In this document: positions 1 to 7,116 of the stretch, piece by piece
How the letters are laid out: each line of letters begins with the position of its first letter
Numbering within the stretch: position 1 is the first letter of the stretch
Origin: Caryophanales bacterium UBA1737
GTDB taxonomy: Bacteria > Bacillota_I > Bacilli_A > ML615J-28 > CAG-313
Direction of reading: 5' to 3'
Assembly: GCA_002315915.1 (NCBI GenBank)
Contig: DCIB01000006.1
Location: 1 to 62,046, forward strand
DNA: 62,046 nucleotides
Made by a program: the position numbers and the translations under genes
Notes under the pieces: generated by a model
Database searches by the model: none
What the model was told of the DNA's origin: nothing
What the model saw: only the letters and a program-made list of their open reading frames with translations

Positions 1-90
1 TCCAATTTATTGGGTACCCAACATAAATCATCACTTTTTTATATGTTTTTAGCCCAAAATACCTATATTTTTCGCATTTTTGAAATGTTT

Positions 91-119
91 TTGAATAAAT
101 ACTCATAAATCGATAAAAT
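91..119 (+). promoter_or_regulatory. Putative sigma-A promoter of the lepA operon
   Basis: TTGAAT (91-96), a 17-bp spacer and TAAAAT (114-119) lie about 125 bases before the chosen lepA start. The predicted transcript would carry the dif-like half-site at 155-170 in its leader. The same TTGAAT box with the same spacer occurs in front of rplU, yceD and the NtdP-like gene. Confidence 0.5.
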
Positions 120-154
120 TCAATATATTTCAAATTATAGCCTTATATGAATAT

Positions 155-170
155 TTGGTTAACATAATAT
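155..170 (-). repeat. dif-like XerD half-site, second copy
   Basis: The 16 bases TTGGTTAACATAATAT are identical to 6459-6474, the XerD-arm side of the dif site, and in the same orientation. On the minus strand this is the whole XerD arm TTATGTTAACC plus the first central bases. The XerC side (168-184) does not match dif, so this is a half-site, not a complete site. It lies in the lepA leader. Confidence 0.5.
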
Positions 171-244
171 TATTTTAATTGAAAAATATAAGTTTTACAG
201 ATATAATAAACATAAGAATTATTAAAGAAAATAGGTTTAAACTT

Positions 245-2074
245 ATGAATTTAGATTATGATAAATTATTAAATAGACAAAAGTTTATAAGAAATTTTTC
301 TATTATTGCTCATATTGATCATGGAAAATCAACTCTTGCGGATAGAATATTAGAACTTACAAAAACTCTTGATAAGCGTGAGATGAAAGAACAAATTTTA
401 GATTCTATGGATTTAGAAAGAGAACGTGGTATTACTATTAAATTAAATGCGGTAGAACTTGAATATACTGCTGATGATGGTAATACATATATTCTTCATT
501 TGATTGATACGCCAGGACATGTAGACTTTACTTATGAAGTATCTAGAAGTCTTGCAGCTTGTGAAGGTGCAGTATTAGTAGTTGATTCTACTCAAGGAAT
601 AGAAGCTCAAACTTTAGCAAACGTTTATTTGGCTTTAGAGAATGATTTAGAAATCATTCCAATGATAAATAAAATTGATTTACCATCAGCAGAACCTGAA
701 AAGGTAAAAAAAGAAATAGAAGATGTAATAGGACTAGATTGTTCTAATGCCGTATGTGGATCTGCTAAATCCGGTATTGGAGTACATGAATTATTAGAAA
801 CAATTATCAAAAGTGTTCCATCTCCAGTTGGTGATCCTAAAGGATTAGTTCAAGCATTAATATTTGATTCATATTATGATTCGTATCGAGGTGTTATACC
901 TTTAATTAGAGTAAAAGAAGGTACTATTAAAGTTGGTGATCATATAAAGATGCATAATTCATCTGAAATATATGAAGTAACTGAACTTGGTGTAACAACT
1001 CCTAAAGAAAAGAAAAAAGATTATTTAACAGTTGGTGATGTTGGATGGATTGCCGCTTCAATTAAAGATATTGAACATGTTAGAGTTGGAGACACTATTA
1101 CTACTTTAGAAAATGAATCTAATATTCCTCTTCCTGGATATAAAAAATTAAATTCAATGGTATATTGTGGATTATATCCATTAGAGTCTAATAAATATGA
1201 TGAACTAAAAGAAGCATTAGAAAAATTAAAACTAAATGATGCTGCATTACTTTTCGAACCAGAAACTTCTCAAGCATTAGGATTTGGTTTTAGATGTGGC
1301 TTTTTAGGACTTCTTCATATGGACGTAATTGAAGAAAGAATAGAAAGAGAATTTGGCATAGATATTATTGCAACAGCACCTAGTGTTGAATATCATATTT
1401 TTAATAAAAACAACGAAATGACTAAGATTGATAACCCTAATCTTATGCCAGATCCTACTAAAATAGACCGAATTGAAGAACCATTTGTTCACGTAACAAT
1501 AATGCTTCCAAAAGAATATGTCGGTCCAATAATGGATGTATGTCAAAAACGACGTGGTATTTATAAAACAATGTCTTATATAGATGAAAAAAGAGTATCA
1601 CTAATATATGATTTACCACTTTCCGAAATTGTATTTGATTTCTTTGATAAAATAAAATCTACATCTCATGGATACGCATCTTTTGATTATGAACTATCTG
1701 GATATATGCAATCTAATTTACAAAAAATGGATATATTATTAAATGGTGAGAAAGTAGATGCATTAAGCGTTATAGTTCATAAAGATTTTGCATATCCACG
1801 TGGTAAAGCATTAGTTCATAAATTAAGGGGATTAATACCTAGACAATTATTTGAAGTACCAGTTCAAGCAGCTATAAATACACATATTATTGCAAGAGAA
1901 GATATTGCTGCTTTAAGAAAAGATGTTTTAGCTAAATGTTATGGTGGAGACGTCTCTCGTAAAAGAAAACTATTAGAAAAACAAAAAGAAGGAAAGAAGA
2001 GAATGAAACAAATTGGTACAGTAGAAGTACCACAAGATGCATTCTTAGCAATATTAAAATTAGATGATGAATAA
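245..2074 (+). CDS. lepA: Elongation factor 4 (LepA/EF4), ribosome back-translocating GTPase
   Basis: This is a translational GTPase of 609 residues, the usual length for LepA. It binds the ribosome in the cytosol and remodels stalled or mistranslocated complexes. The G1 motif AHIDHGKST follows the start closely, then DTPGHVDF (G3), NKIDLP (G4) and GSAKSGIG (G5). EF-G-like domains follow, including GFRCGFLGLLHMD, and the LepA-specific C-terminal domain ends with a lysine-rich tail. The frame is open from a TTG at 179, but ATG 245 is chosen because the family starts just before the G domain and the extra 22 residues look unrelated. It is first in a rightward operon with hemW, xerD and deoB. 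Confidence 0.96.
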   Translation: MNLDYDKLLNRQKFIRNFSIIAHIDHGKSTLADRILELTKTLDKREMKEQILDSMDLERERGITIKLNAVELEYTADDGNTYILHLIDTPGHVDFTYEVSRSLAACEGAVLVVDSTQGIEAQTLANVYLALENDLEIIPMINKIDLPSAEPEKVKKEIEDVIGLDCSNAVCGSAKSGIGVHELLETIIKSVPSPVGDPKGLVQALIFDSYYDSYRGVIPLIRVKEGTIKVGDHIKMHNSSEIYEVTELGVTTPKEKKKDYLTVGDVGWIAASIKDIEHVRVGDTITTLENESNIPLPGYKKLNSMVYCGLYPLESNKYDELKEALEKLKLNDAALLFEPETSQALGFGFRCGFLGLLHMDVIEERIEREFGIDIIATAPSVEYHIFNKNNEMTKIDNPNLMPDPTKIDRIEEPFVHVTIMLPKEYVGPIMDVCQKRRGIYKTMSYIDEKRVSLIYDLPLSEIVFDFFDKIKSTSHGYASFDYELSGYMQSNLQKMDILLNGEKVDALSVIVHKDFAYPRGKALVHKLRGLIPRQLFEVPVQAAINTHIIAREDIAALRKDVLAKCYGGDVSRKRKLLEKQKEGKKRMKQIGTVEVPQDAFLAILKLDDE

Positions 2075-3185
2075 TCCTTCTTTATATATTCATATTCCAT
2101 TTTGTAAAAAAATATGCCCGTATTGTGACTTTCATAAGATGGTTGCATCAACATCTTTGCAAAATAAATATATTGATTCTTTAATCATAGAAACAAAATT
2201 AAAAGAACTAAATAAAATTAATTTCAAATCTATTTATATAGGTGGTGGAACACCATCATCATTATCAATAGACAATATTATAAAGTTATTAGATTTTTTA
2301 AATAATTATATTAATTTTTCATATATAAAAGAATTTACATTTGAAATAAATGTTGAAGATATTTATGAAGACCTATTAAAAGCATTAAAAAAATATAATG
2401 TAAATAGGCTATCAATAGGTATTCAAACATTCAATGATAATCTTCAACATTTAATAAATAGAGTTCATTCATATAGTGATATTAAAAACAAAATTAAATT
2501 ACTAAATACTTATTTTGATAACTATTCAATTGATTTGATGTATGCATTACCCAACGAAGATCTAAGTATCTTAAAAGATGATTTAGAAAAGACAATTTCT
2601 TTAAATCCTAAACATATTTCAACATACTGTTTAATAAAAGAAGAACATACTATATTTAATCATCAAAATATAAATGAAATAGATGAAAAGTTGCAAGAAG
2701 AAATGTATTTTTTTATTAATGATTATTTAGTTAATAAAGGATTTAATAAATATGAAACATCTAATTATTCACTTAATGGTTATGAATCCATTCATAACCT
2801 ATCTTATTGGAATTTAGATGATTATTATTCACTTGGTTCAGGAGCTAGTGCTTTTGTTAATAATGTTCACTATAAAACAACTACTAAAATTTTAGAATAT
2901 ATTGATAGTTTATCTAAAAATAACTTGCCAAATATTCTATCTGAAAAATTACAAGATACAGAAATAATTGATGAATTTATTTCGATGTCTCTAAGAAAGA
3001 CAATTGGTATAAAAAAGAAAGATTTTTATAATAAATTTAATTACTTTATAGATGAATTGTTTGATTATTCATCTTTATTAGCTAAAAATTATATTATTGA
3101 AAACAATGATTTTATTTTTATTAATAATAAATATTTCTTTGTCCAAAATAATATAATAGTTAAATTCTTATGCTGCAGGAGATAA
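2064..3185 (+). CDS. hemW: HemW-like radical SAM protein
   Basis: A 373-residue radical SAM protein of the HemW (HemN-like) family. HemW proteins bind heme and are thought to act in heme trafficking; they are not true coproporphyrinogen oxidases, because they lack the HemN-specific residues. The [4Fe-4S]/SAM motif C14-x3-C18-x2-C21 lies in IPFCKKICPYCDF, followed by the SAM-binding IGGGTPSSL and later SIGIQTFN; the C-terminal third resembles the HemN winged-helix region. The start overlaps the last 11 bases of lepA, so translation is probably coupled; ATG 2064 and ATG 2067 are equally possible. lepA-hemW is a conserved Firmicutes pair. No other heme gene is present, so the physiological partner is unknown. 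Confidence 0.9.
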   Translation: MMNNPSLYIHIPFCKKICPYCDFHKMVASTSLQNKYIDSLIIETKLKELNKINFKSIYIGGGTPSSLSIDNIIKLLDFLNNYINFSYIKEFTFEINVEDIYEDLLKALKKYNVNRLSIGIQTFNDNLQHLINRVHSYSDIKNKIKLLNTYFDNYSIDLMYALPNEDLSILKDDLEKTISLNPKHISTYCLIKEEHTIFNHQNINEIDEKLQEEMYFFINDYLVNKGFNKYETSNYSLNGYESIHNLSYWNLDDYYSLGSGASAFVNNVHYKTTTKILEYIDSLSKNNLPNILSEKLQDTEIIDEFISMSLRKTIGIKKKDFYNKFNYFIDELFDYSSLLAKNYIIENNDFIFINNKYFFVQNNIIVKFLCCRR

Positions 3186-3188
3186 ATA

Positions 3189-4094
3189 ATGTTTGATAAT
3201 ATTATATTAGAATATCGATCTTACTTAGTAAGTGAAAAGATGCGTTCTTTAAATACTGTTAATTCATATTGTTCTGATATAGAAAATTATTTATATTTTT
3301 TAGAAAATAATTTACATATTATGAATCTAAACGAAATAAATAATGATAATATAAAGTCATACCTAAGTTATTTAAAAAAATTACAATATTCTTCTTCATC
3401 AAGTGGTAGAAGTTTATCAAGTATTAAATCATTTCATAAGTTTTTAGTATTAGAAGGTAAATCTAAAACTAACCCTTCGACTAACATTGCAACACCAAAA
3501 AAAGATAAGAAATTACCTGATGTATTAAGTGTTGAAGAAGTTATGAAATTACTTGATTCATTAAATAATAAAACACCTATTGATGCAAGAAACCAAGTTA
3601 TGGTAGAACTTGTTTATGCAACTGGATTAAGAGTATCTGAATTAGTTGATTTAAAATTAGAAAATTTACGTCTTACATCTAAGATGATAGAACCTCTTGG
3701 TAAAGGGTCTAAAGAACGACTTATTCCAGTAAATGATTACGCAATAAAATTATTAAGAGAATATTTAATTAATTCTAGACCAATTTTACTTGGATCTAAT
3801 CCAGATCCTGGATATGTTTTCTTAAATGCAGTAGGTGGTCATTATTCTAGACAAAGTTTTTTTATTTTTTTAAAGAAACAATGTGAAATAGTAGGTATTA
3901 CAAAAAATATATCGCCTCATACATTAAGGCATAGTTTTGCAACTCATTTATTAGAAGCAGGTACTGATTTAAGAATCATTCAAGAATTACTTGGTCACGA
4001 ATCTATATCAACTACTCAAATCTATACACATATTTCAAATAAAACAATTAAAAATATTTACGATAATGCACATCCACATGGAGGTAATAATTGA
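3189..4094 (+). CDS. xerD: Tyrosine recombinase XerD
   Basis: A 301-residue site-specific recombinase that, usually with XerC, resolves chromosome dimers at dif. The N-terminal SAM-like DNA-binding domain spans about 1-105 and the catalytic domain about 110-295. The catalytic set is Arg148, Lys172, His244, Arg247, His270 and nucleophile Tyr279, numbers that coincide with those of E. coli XerD. The HTLRHSFATHLL and LLGHESISTTQIYTH blocks and the C-terminal HP dipeptide also favour XerD over XerC. In Bacillus subtilis xerD (ripX) likewise precedes deoB (drm). A ribosome binding site GGAG lies about 7 bases before ATG 3189. Its target dif site is found 2.4 kb downstream. It ends in TGA, overlapping the deoB start as TGATG. 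Confidence 0.93.
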   Translation: MFDNIILEYRSYLVSEKMRSLNTVNSYCSDIENYLYFLENNLHIMNLNEINNDNIKSYLSYLKKLQYSSSSSGRSLSSIKSFHKFLVLEGKSKTNPSTNIATPKKDKKLPDVLSVEEVMKLLDSLNNKTPIDARNQVMVELVYATGLRVSELVDLKLENLRLTSKMIEPLGKGSKERLIPVNDYAIKLLREYLINSRPILLGSNPDPGYVFLNAVGGHYSRQSFFIFLKKQCEIVGITKNISPHTLRHSFATHLLEAGTDLRIIQELLGHESISTTQIYTHISNKTIKNIYDNAHPHGGNN

Positions 4095-5287
4095 TGTATA
4101 AAAAATATAAAAGAATATTTGTTATTGTAACTGATTCTATGGGAATTGGACAAGCAGATGATGCAGTTAACTATAACGATGTTGGTGCAAATACATTTGG
4201 TCATATTGCTGAATATTCTCCAGGATTTAGCTGTCCTACATTAAAAGCTTTAGGAATTGGTAATATTTGTCCTAATCCAGAAATTGAAGCAGTAGAATCA
4301 CCACTTGGTGTAGTAGCAAGAATGAAAGAAGTTTCTGTTGGAAAAGATACTTTAACTGGACATTGGGAGATAATGGGATTAAAGGTTGATAAATCATTCC
4401 CATCATTTACAGATACTGGTTTTCCAAACGAGTTAATAAAGAAATTAGAAGATTTTTCACATCGAAAGGTTATAGGTAATTGTTCGGCATCAGGTACCGA
4501 AATAATAAAAGAACTAGGAGAAGAACAATTAAAAACAGGAGCATTAATTGTATACACATCAGCAGATTCAGTATTACAAATTGCTGCTAATGAGGAAATT
4601 ATCCCACTAGAAGAACTATATTCAATATGTGATTATGCAAGAAAGATTACTCTAGAAAATCCTGCATGGCAAGTTGGTAGAATTATCGCAAGACCATTTG
4701 TAGGCAAATCTAAAGATACATTTACTCGTACAACAAATAGACATGACTATGCAGTAGATCCAGCTGGATTTACTATCTTAGATGCATTAGTAAAAGCTAA
4801 ATTAGATAGCTTTGCAGTAGGTAAAATAAACGATATATTTAATGGTAAAGGAATATCATATTTTGTTAGAACTAAATCAAATCATGACGGTATGATAAAA
4901 ACAATGAATTTCCAAGAAGATGAATTTATTGGATTATGTTTTACTAATCTAGTTGATTTTGATGCATTATACGGACATAGAAGAGACTTACCAGGTTATA
5001 GAAAAGCTATTGAAGAATTCGACTTAGATTTAAAAGAATTTATCGATCGTATGGAAGATGATGACTTATTAATAGTTGTAGCTGATCATGGAAATGATCC
5101 TGTTCATCATGGAACAGATCATACAAGAGAATTTGTTCCATTTATTGCATATGCTAAAGATATCGAAGGTAAAGTATTGGATGATTTTGAAAGTTTTGCT
5201 TGTGTAGGAGCTACAATCGCTGATAACTTTAACTTAGAACTACCAGCTATTGGTGAATCAAAATTAGAATTATTAAATAAAAAATAA
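4094..5287 (+). CDS. deoB: Phosphopentomutase
   Basis: A 397-residue phosphopentomutase interconverting ribose-1-phosphate (or deoxyribose-1-phosphate) and the 5-phosphate, the step feeding nucleoside sugars into the pentose phosphate pathway. It belongs to the alkaline-phosphatase superfamily: the N-terminal VTDSMGIG and the C-terminal VADHGNDP and GTDHTREF carry the metal-binding Asp and His residues, and KDTLTGHWEIMG is the family signature with the phosphorylated threonine. The start is ATG 4094, after GGAGG; a TTG one codon earlier is in frame but unlikely. Coupled to xerD by an overlapping stop/start, and functionally close to upp across the convergent region. Confidence 0.95.
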   Translation: MYKKYKRIFVIVTDSMGIGQADDAVNYNDVGANTFGHIAEYSPGFSCPTLKALGIGNICPNPEIEAVESPLGVVARMKEVSVGKDTLTGHWEIMGLKVDKSFPSFTDTGFPNELIKKLEDFSHRKVIGNCSASGTEIIKELGEEQLKTGALIVYTSADSVLQIAANEEIIPLEELYSICDYARKITLENPAWQVGRIIARPFVGKSKDTFTRTTNRHDYAVDPAGFTILDALVKAKLDSFAVGKINDIFNGKGISYFVRTKSNHDGMIKTMNFQEDEFIGLCFTNLVDFDALYGHRRDLPGYRKAIEEFDLDLKEFIDRMEDDDLLIVVADHGNDPVHHGTDHTREFVPFIAYAKDIEGKVLDDFESFACVGATIADNFNLELPAIGESKLELLNKK

Positions 5288-5301
5288 GGAGAAAAGAAGT
5301 A

Positions 5302-6204
5302 ATGGAAAAAATTAGTTTTAATTATCAAAACTATTGTGTACGTGGCTACAAATGGGTTGCTGCAAATCCTAAAGCAGTAATTGTATTTAGCCATGGTATG
5401 GGTGAACATATCGCAAGATATGATGATTTAGGATGCTATTTATCTAAAGAAGGCTTTAACTGCTATGGATTCGATTATATCGGCCATGGATATTCTAAAG
5501 CTCCTGAAGATAAAGTTGGAGTATTACAAAATACTGATAACTTTATTCAAACTATAGTTGATTGTATGAAAGCAATTCATGACACAGTTAAAAATGACAA
5601 TAAAGACTTAGATATGTATTTATTTGCTCATTCAATGGGTTCAATGTGTGCTCAACGTTATATTGAAGAATTCCCAGAAGATTACAAAAAAGTAATCTTA
5701 AGTGGTACTGATATTGGTGGACCACTTTATTCAGCAGCTAAATTACTTGCTGGATACTTTGTTAAAAAGAATGGATTTAACTCATATTCAGATTTAATTA
5801 ATTCAATGTCTCTAGGAGCATTTGATAAACCATTTAAAGGCGAAGAATCGCTTGCATGGCTATCAGTTAATAAAGAAAACATAAAAAAATATAAAGCTGA
5901 TTCATTATGTGGAGGAGACTATCCAGTAGGATATTATCAATCACTTGGTAAAGAATTAAATGATGCTAAAAAGGTTGAAAATGTAAAACTTATTAAAGCT
6001 GAAAAAATATTACTTATGAGTGGTGAATTTGACCCTGTATCTAAGTTTACTAAGAGTGTTTATGCATTAGAAAAGCTTTACAAAAAATGTGGATTAAATG
6101 TTGAATCAAAAATTATTAAAGACGCTCGTCATGAAACATTTAATGAAGCTGATCCAACAAAGACATTTGTATACGAAACAATTAGAGATTTTTATTTAAA
6201 ATAA
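5302..6204 (+). CDS. Alpha/beta hydrolase, lysophospholipase / monoacylglycerol lipase-like
   Basis: A 300-residue serine hydrolase of the Hydrolase_4 (lysophospholipase-like) group. The oxyanion region FSHGMGEH (about 29-36) is followed by the nucleophile elbow AHSMGS with Ser111; Asp244 in SGEFDP and His277 in DARHETF complete the triad. A lid-like insertion of about 85 residues sits between strand 6 and the acid. There is no signal peptide, so it is probably cytosolic. The ribosome binding site AAGGAG precedes ATG 5302, 14 bases after deoB; it closes the rightward operon and is followed by a strong hairpin terminator. Substrate unknown; acylglycerols or lysophospholipids are the family guess. 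Confidence 0.82.
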   Translation: MEKISFNYQNYCVRGYKWVAANPKAVIVFSHGMGEHIARYDDLGCYLSKEGFNCYGFDYIGHGYSKAPEDKVGVLQNTDNFIQTIVDCMKAIHDTVKNDNKDLDMYLFAHSMGSMCAQRYIEEFPEDYKKVILSGTDIGGPLYSAAKLLAGYFVKKNGFNSYSDLINSMSLGAFDKPFKGEESLAWLSVNKENIKKYKADSLCGGDYPVGYYQSLGKELNDAKKVENVKLIKAEKILLMSGEFDPVSKFTKSVYALEKLYKKCGLNVESKIIKDARHETFNEADPTKTFVYETIRDFYLK

Positions 6205-6245
6205 TATATTAAAAACTCTTTCTATAAGCGTTTGAAATAAAATTT

Positions 6246-6254
6246 TGTGGATAA
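6246..6254 (-). promoter_or_regulatory. DnaA-box word TTATCCACA (minus strand)
   Basis: The minus strand reads the 9-bp consensus DnaA box TTATCCACA exactly. It is one arm of the terminator hairpin, so its match may come from base-pairing constraints rather than DnaA binding. Confidence 0.35.
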
Positions 6255-6287
6255 TTAATCAATCGTATTTATACGATTTCTGATTAG

Positions 6288-6296
6288 TTATCCACA
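6288..6296 (+). promoter_or_regulatory. DnaA-box word TTATCCACA (plus strand)
   Basis: An exact 9-bp consensus DnaA box, inverted relative to the one at 6246-6254 and forming the other arm of the same hairpin. Confidence 0.35.
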
Positions 6297-6318
6297 TTTT
6301 TTATTTGGATTTTTATAT

Positions 6319-6368
6319 AAAATTGATAAATTTAATTAATTATTTATAAAAACTAATTTATCAATTTT
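6319..6368. repeat. 14-bp perfect inverted repeat
   Basis: AAAATTGATAAATT at 6319-6332 is the exact reverse complement of 6355-6368, with a 22-base loop. No T-run follows, so it does not look like a terminator. It lies about 90 bases from dif. Function unknown. Confidence 0.6.
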
Positions 6369-6402
6369 ACAAATAATTTTCATCAAAAATAAAGAAAAAT
6401 AC

Positions 6403-6411
6403 TTATCCACT
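6403..6411 (+). promoter_or_regulatory. Near-consensus DnaA-box word
   Basis: TTATCCACT matches the DnaA box TTATCCACA at 8 of 9 positions, lies outside the hairpin and is 49 bases from dif. Confidence 0.3.
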
Positions 6412-6459
6412 TTAATATAATAAGTAAATATTATTCGCTTTTTACCTATATTTTTTATT

Positions 6460-6487
6460 GGTTAACATAATATATATTATCGGAACT
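6460..6487 (-). other. dif: dif site for Xer recombination
   Basis: On the minus strand the 28 bases read as XerC arm AGTTCCGATAA, central TATATA and XerD arm TTATGTTAACC. Compared by eye with the Bacillus subtilis dif sequence as I remember it, 23 of 28 positions agree, and the core and inner XerD arm are identical. The XerD arm also resembles the E. coli arm TTATGTTAAAT. It lies in the only convergent non-coding region of the window, 2.4 kb from xerD, at the point where gene polarity switches, which is where a chromosomal dif is expected. Confidence 0.85.
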
Positions 6488-6962
6488 AAAATATAAATAT
6501 TTCTTTTTTGAATAATTGTAAATAATATATTCAATTCTTTTAAATGATATATAAATATGCAGGTTTTACATAGATTCTGTAAAATAAACATACTCATTTA
6601 TATTAATATGACATAGTTTATTTACTGTATAATTGCGTAATGCATATCATCTTCTTTAGACCTATTCTATATACTATAAAACGAATAATTATATATGAAT
6701 TTATTATTCAAACGCTTGTATAAAGATATCAAATGTCTCATTTATTACCCTATAAAACCACACCCTTAAAATAAGCCCTTAATTTAGCTTTTATCGCATA
6801 TTAATATGTCTATAGATAAAGTATTTCTTTTGCTTATAAAACTTCAAAATTAACTTCTTTTTAGGCTTATTTATTAAAAATAAAGCATATATTATATTAT
6901 TTAAATAACTTCTTTTATTCATATTATTGCTTTTTAGTCTAAAACTAATGTATTTATAGTTA

Positions 6963-7020
6963 TAAAACGCTTGAATATATGCAGTAAAACGGCAAAAAAT
7001 GGCCATTTTTAAGCGTTTTA
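6963..7020. repeat. Nested palindrome with AAGCGTTTTA arms
   Basis: TAAAACGCTT at 6963-6972 is the exact reverse complement of 7011-7020. Immediately inside the right arm is a perfect 16-bp palindrome AAAAATGGCCATTTTT (6995-7010). It lies 42 bases beyond the upp terminator. It could be a second terminator for transcripts from either side, but no T-run follows the outer stem. Confidence 0.55.
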
Positions 7021-7061
7021 AGTAAAAATCAGTTAATTACACTATAGATGTATAAAAATGC

Positions 7062-7089
7062 AAAAAAAGACCATTTTTTGGCCTTTTTT
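7062..7089 (-). terminator. Intrinsic terminator of upp
   Basis: Reading the minus strand, AAAAAAGGCC pairs with GGTCTTTTTT (10 pairs, one G-U) around an A-rich loop, 28 bases after the upp stop. It ends the fic-like/PHP/upp operon. Confidence 0.8.
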
Positions 7090-7116
7090 ATGTTTTAATA
7101 TGTATTAATTATATAT

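Larger units (their letters stand above)
1..244. other. Upstream region of lepA, window edge
   Basis: No gene is visible. The stretch holds a perfect 12-bp palindrome TTGGGTACCCAA at 10-21, a sigma-A-like promoter at 91-119 and a copy of the dif XerD half-site at 155-170. The palindrome could be an operator or part of a terminator of a gene to the left, but nothing else supports either reading. Confidence 0.5.
6246..6301 (+). terminator. Intrinsic terminator with nested hairpin after the hydrolase gene
   Basis: The outer stem pairs 6247-6261 (GTGGATAATTAATCA) with 6281-6295 (TGATTAGTTATCCAC), 15 pairs with one G-U. An inner stem pairs 6262-6268 with 6271-6277. A T-run follows at 6297-6302. 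It lies 42 bases after the stop. The outer arms are also perfect DnaA-box sequences. Confidence 0.8.
6205..7116. other. Convergent non-coding region, probable replication terminus
   Basis: No convincing gene lies in these 912 bases between two converging operons. They hold the hydrolase terminator (6246-6301), DnaA-box words, a 14-bp inverted repeat (6319-6368), the dif site (6460-6487), a 12-bp palindrome CATATTAATATG (6797-6808), a nested palindrome (6963-7020) and the upp terminator (7062-7089). The word AAGCGTTT or its complement occurs four times. A possible promoter-like TATAAT at about 6628 on the plus strand has a poorly spaced -35 box. No RNA gene can be supported. Confidence 0.7.

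Noticed and set aside
179..244. N-terminal extension of LepA from TTG 179
   Set aside because: The 22 extra residues do not resemble LepA, and the extension covers the dif-like half-site region; ATG 245 fits family length.
4201..4557. Leftward frame inside deoB, and similar long antisense frames in ppdK, ntpD, cmk and parC
   Set aside because: All lie fully within well-conserved genes on the other strand and show no family motif.
155..6487. Xer-mobilised element between two dif-like sequences
   Set aside because: The interval holds lepA, hemW, xerD and deoB in their usual chromosomal order, has no cargo or phage genes, and the left site is only a half-site.
6675..6968. Four direct copies of TATAAAAC (6675, 6751, 6835, 6961)
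   Set aside because: The word has a single C and spacing is irregular; in DNA this AT-rich it may be chance.
6791..7006. A 71-codon leftward frame in the convergent region
   Set aside because: Its start lies in the nested palindrome, it has no ribosome binding site, its composition (Lys, Asn, Tyr, Ile, Phe) is that of translated AT-rich DNA, and it matches no family I know.
6205..7116. Replication origin, suggested by DnaA boxes
   Set aside because: Genes converge on the region instead of diverging, dnaA and dnaN are absent, and a dif site is present; a terminus fits better.
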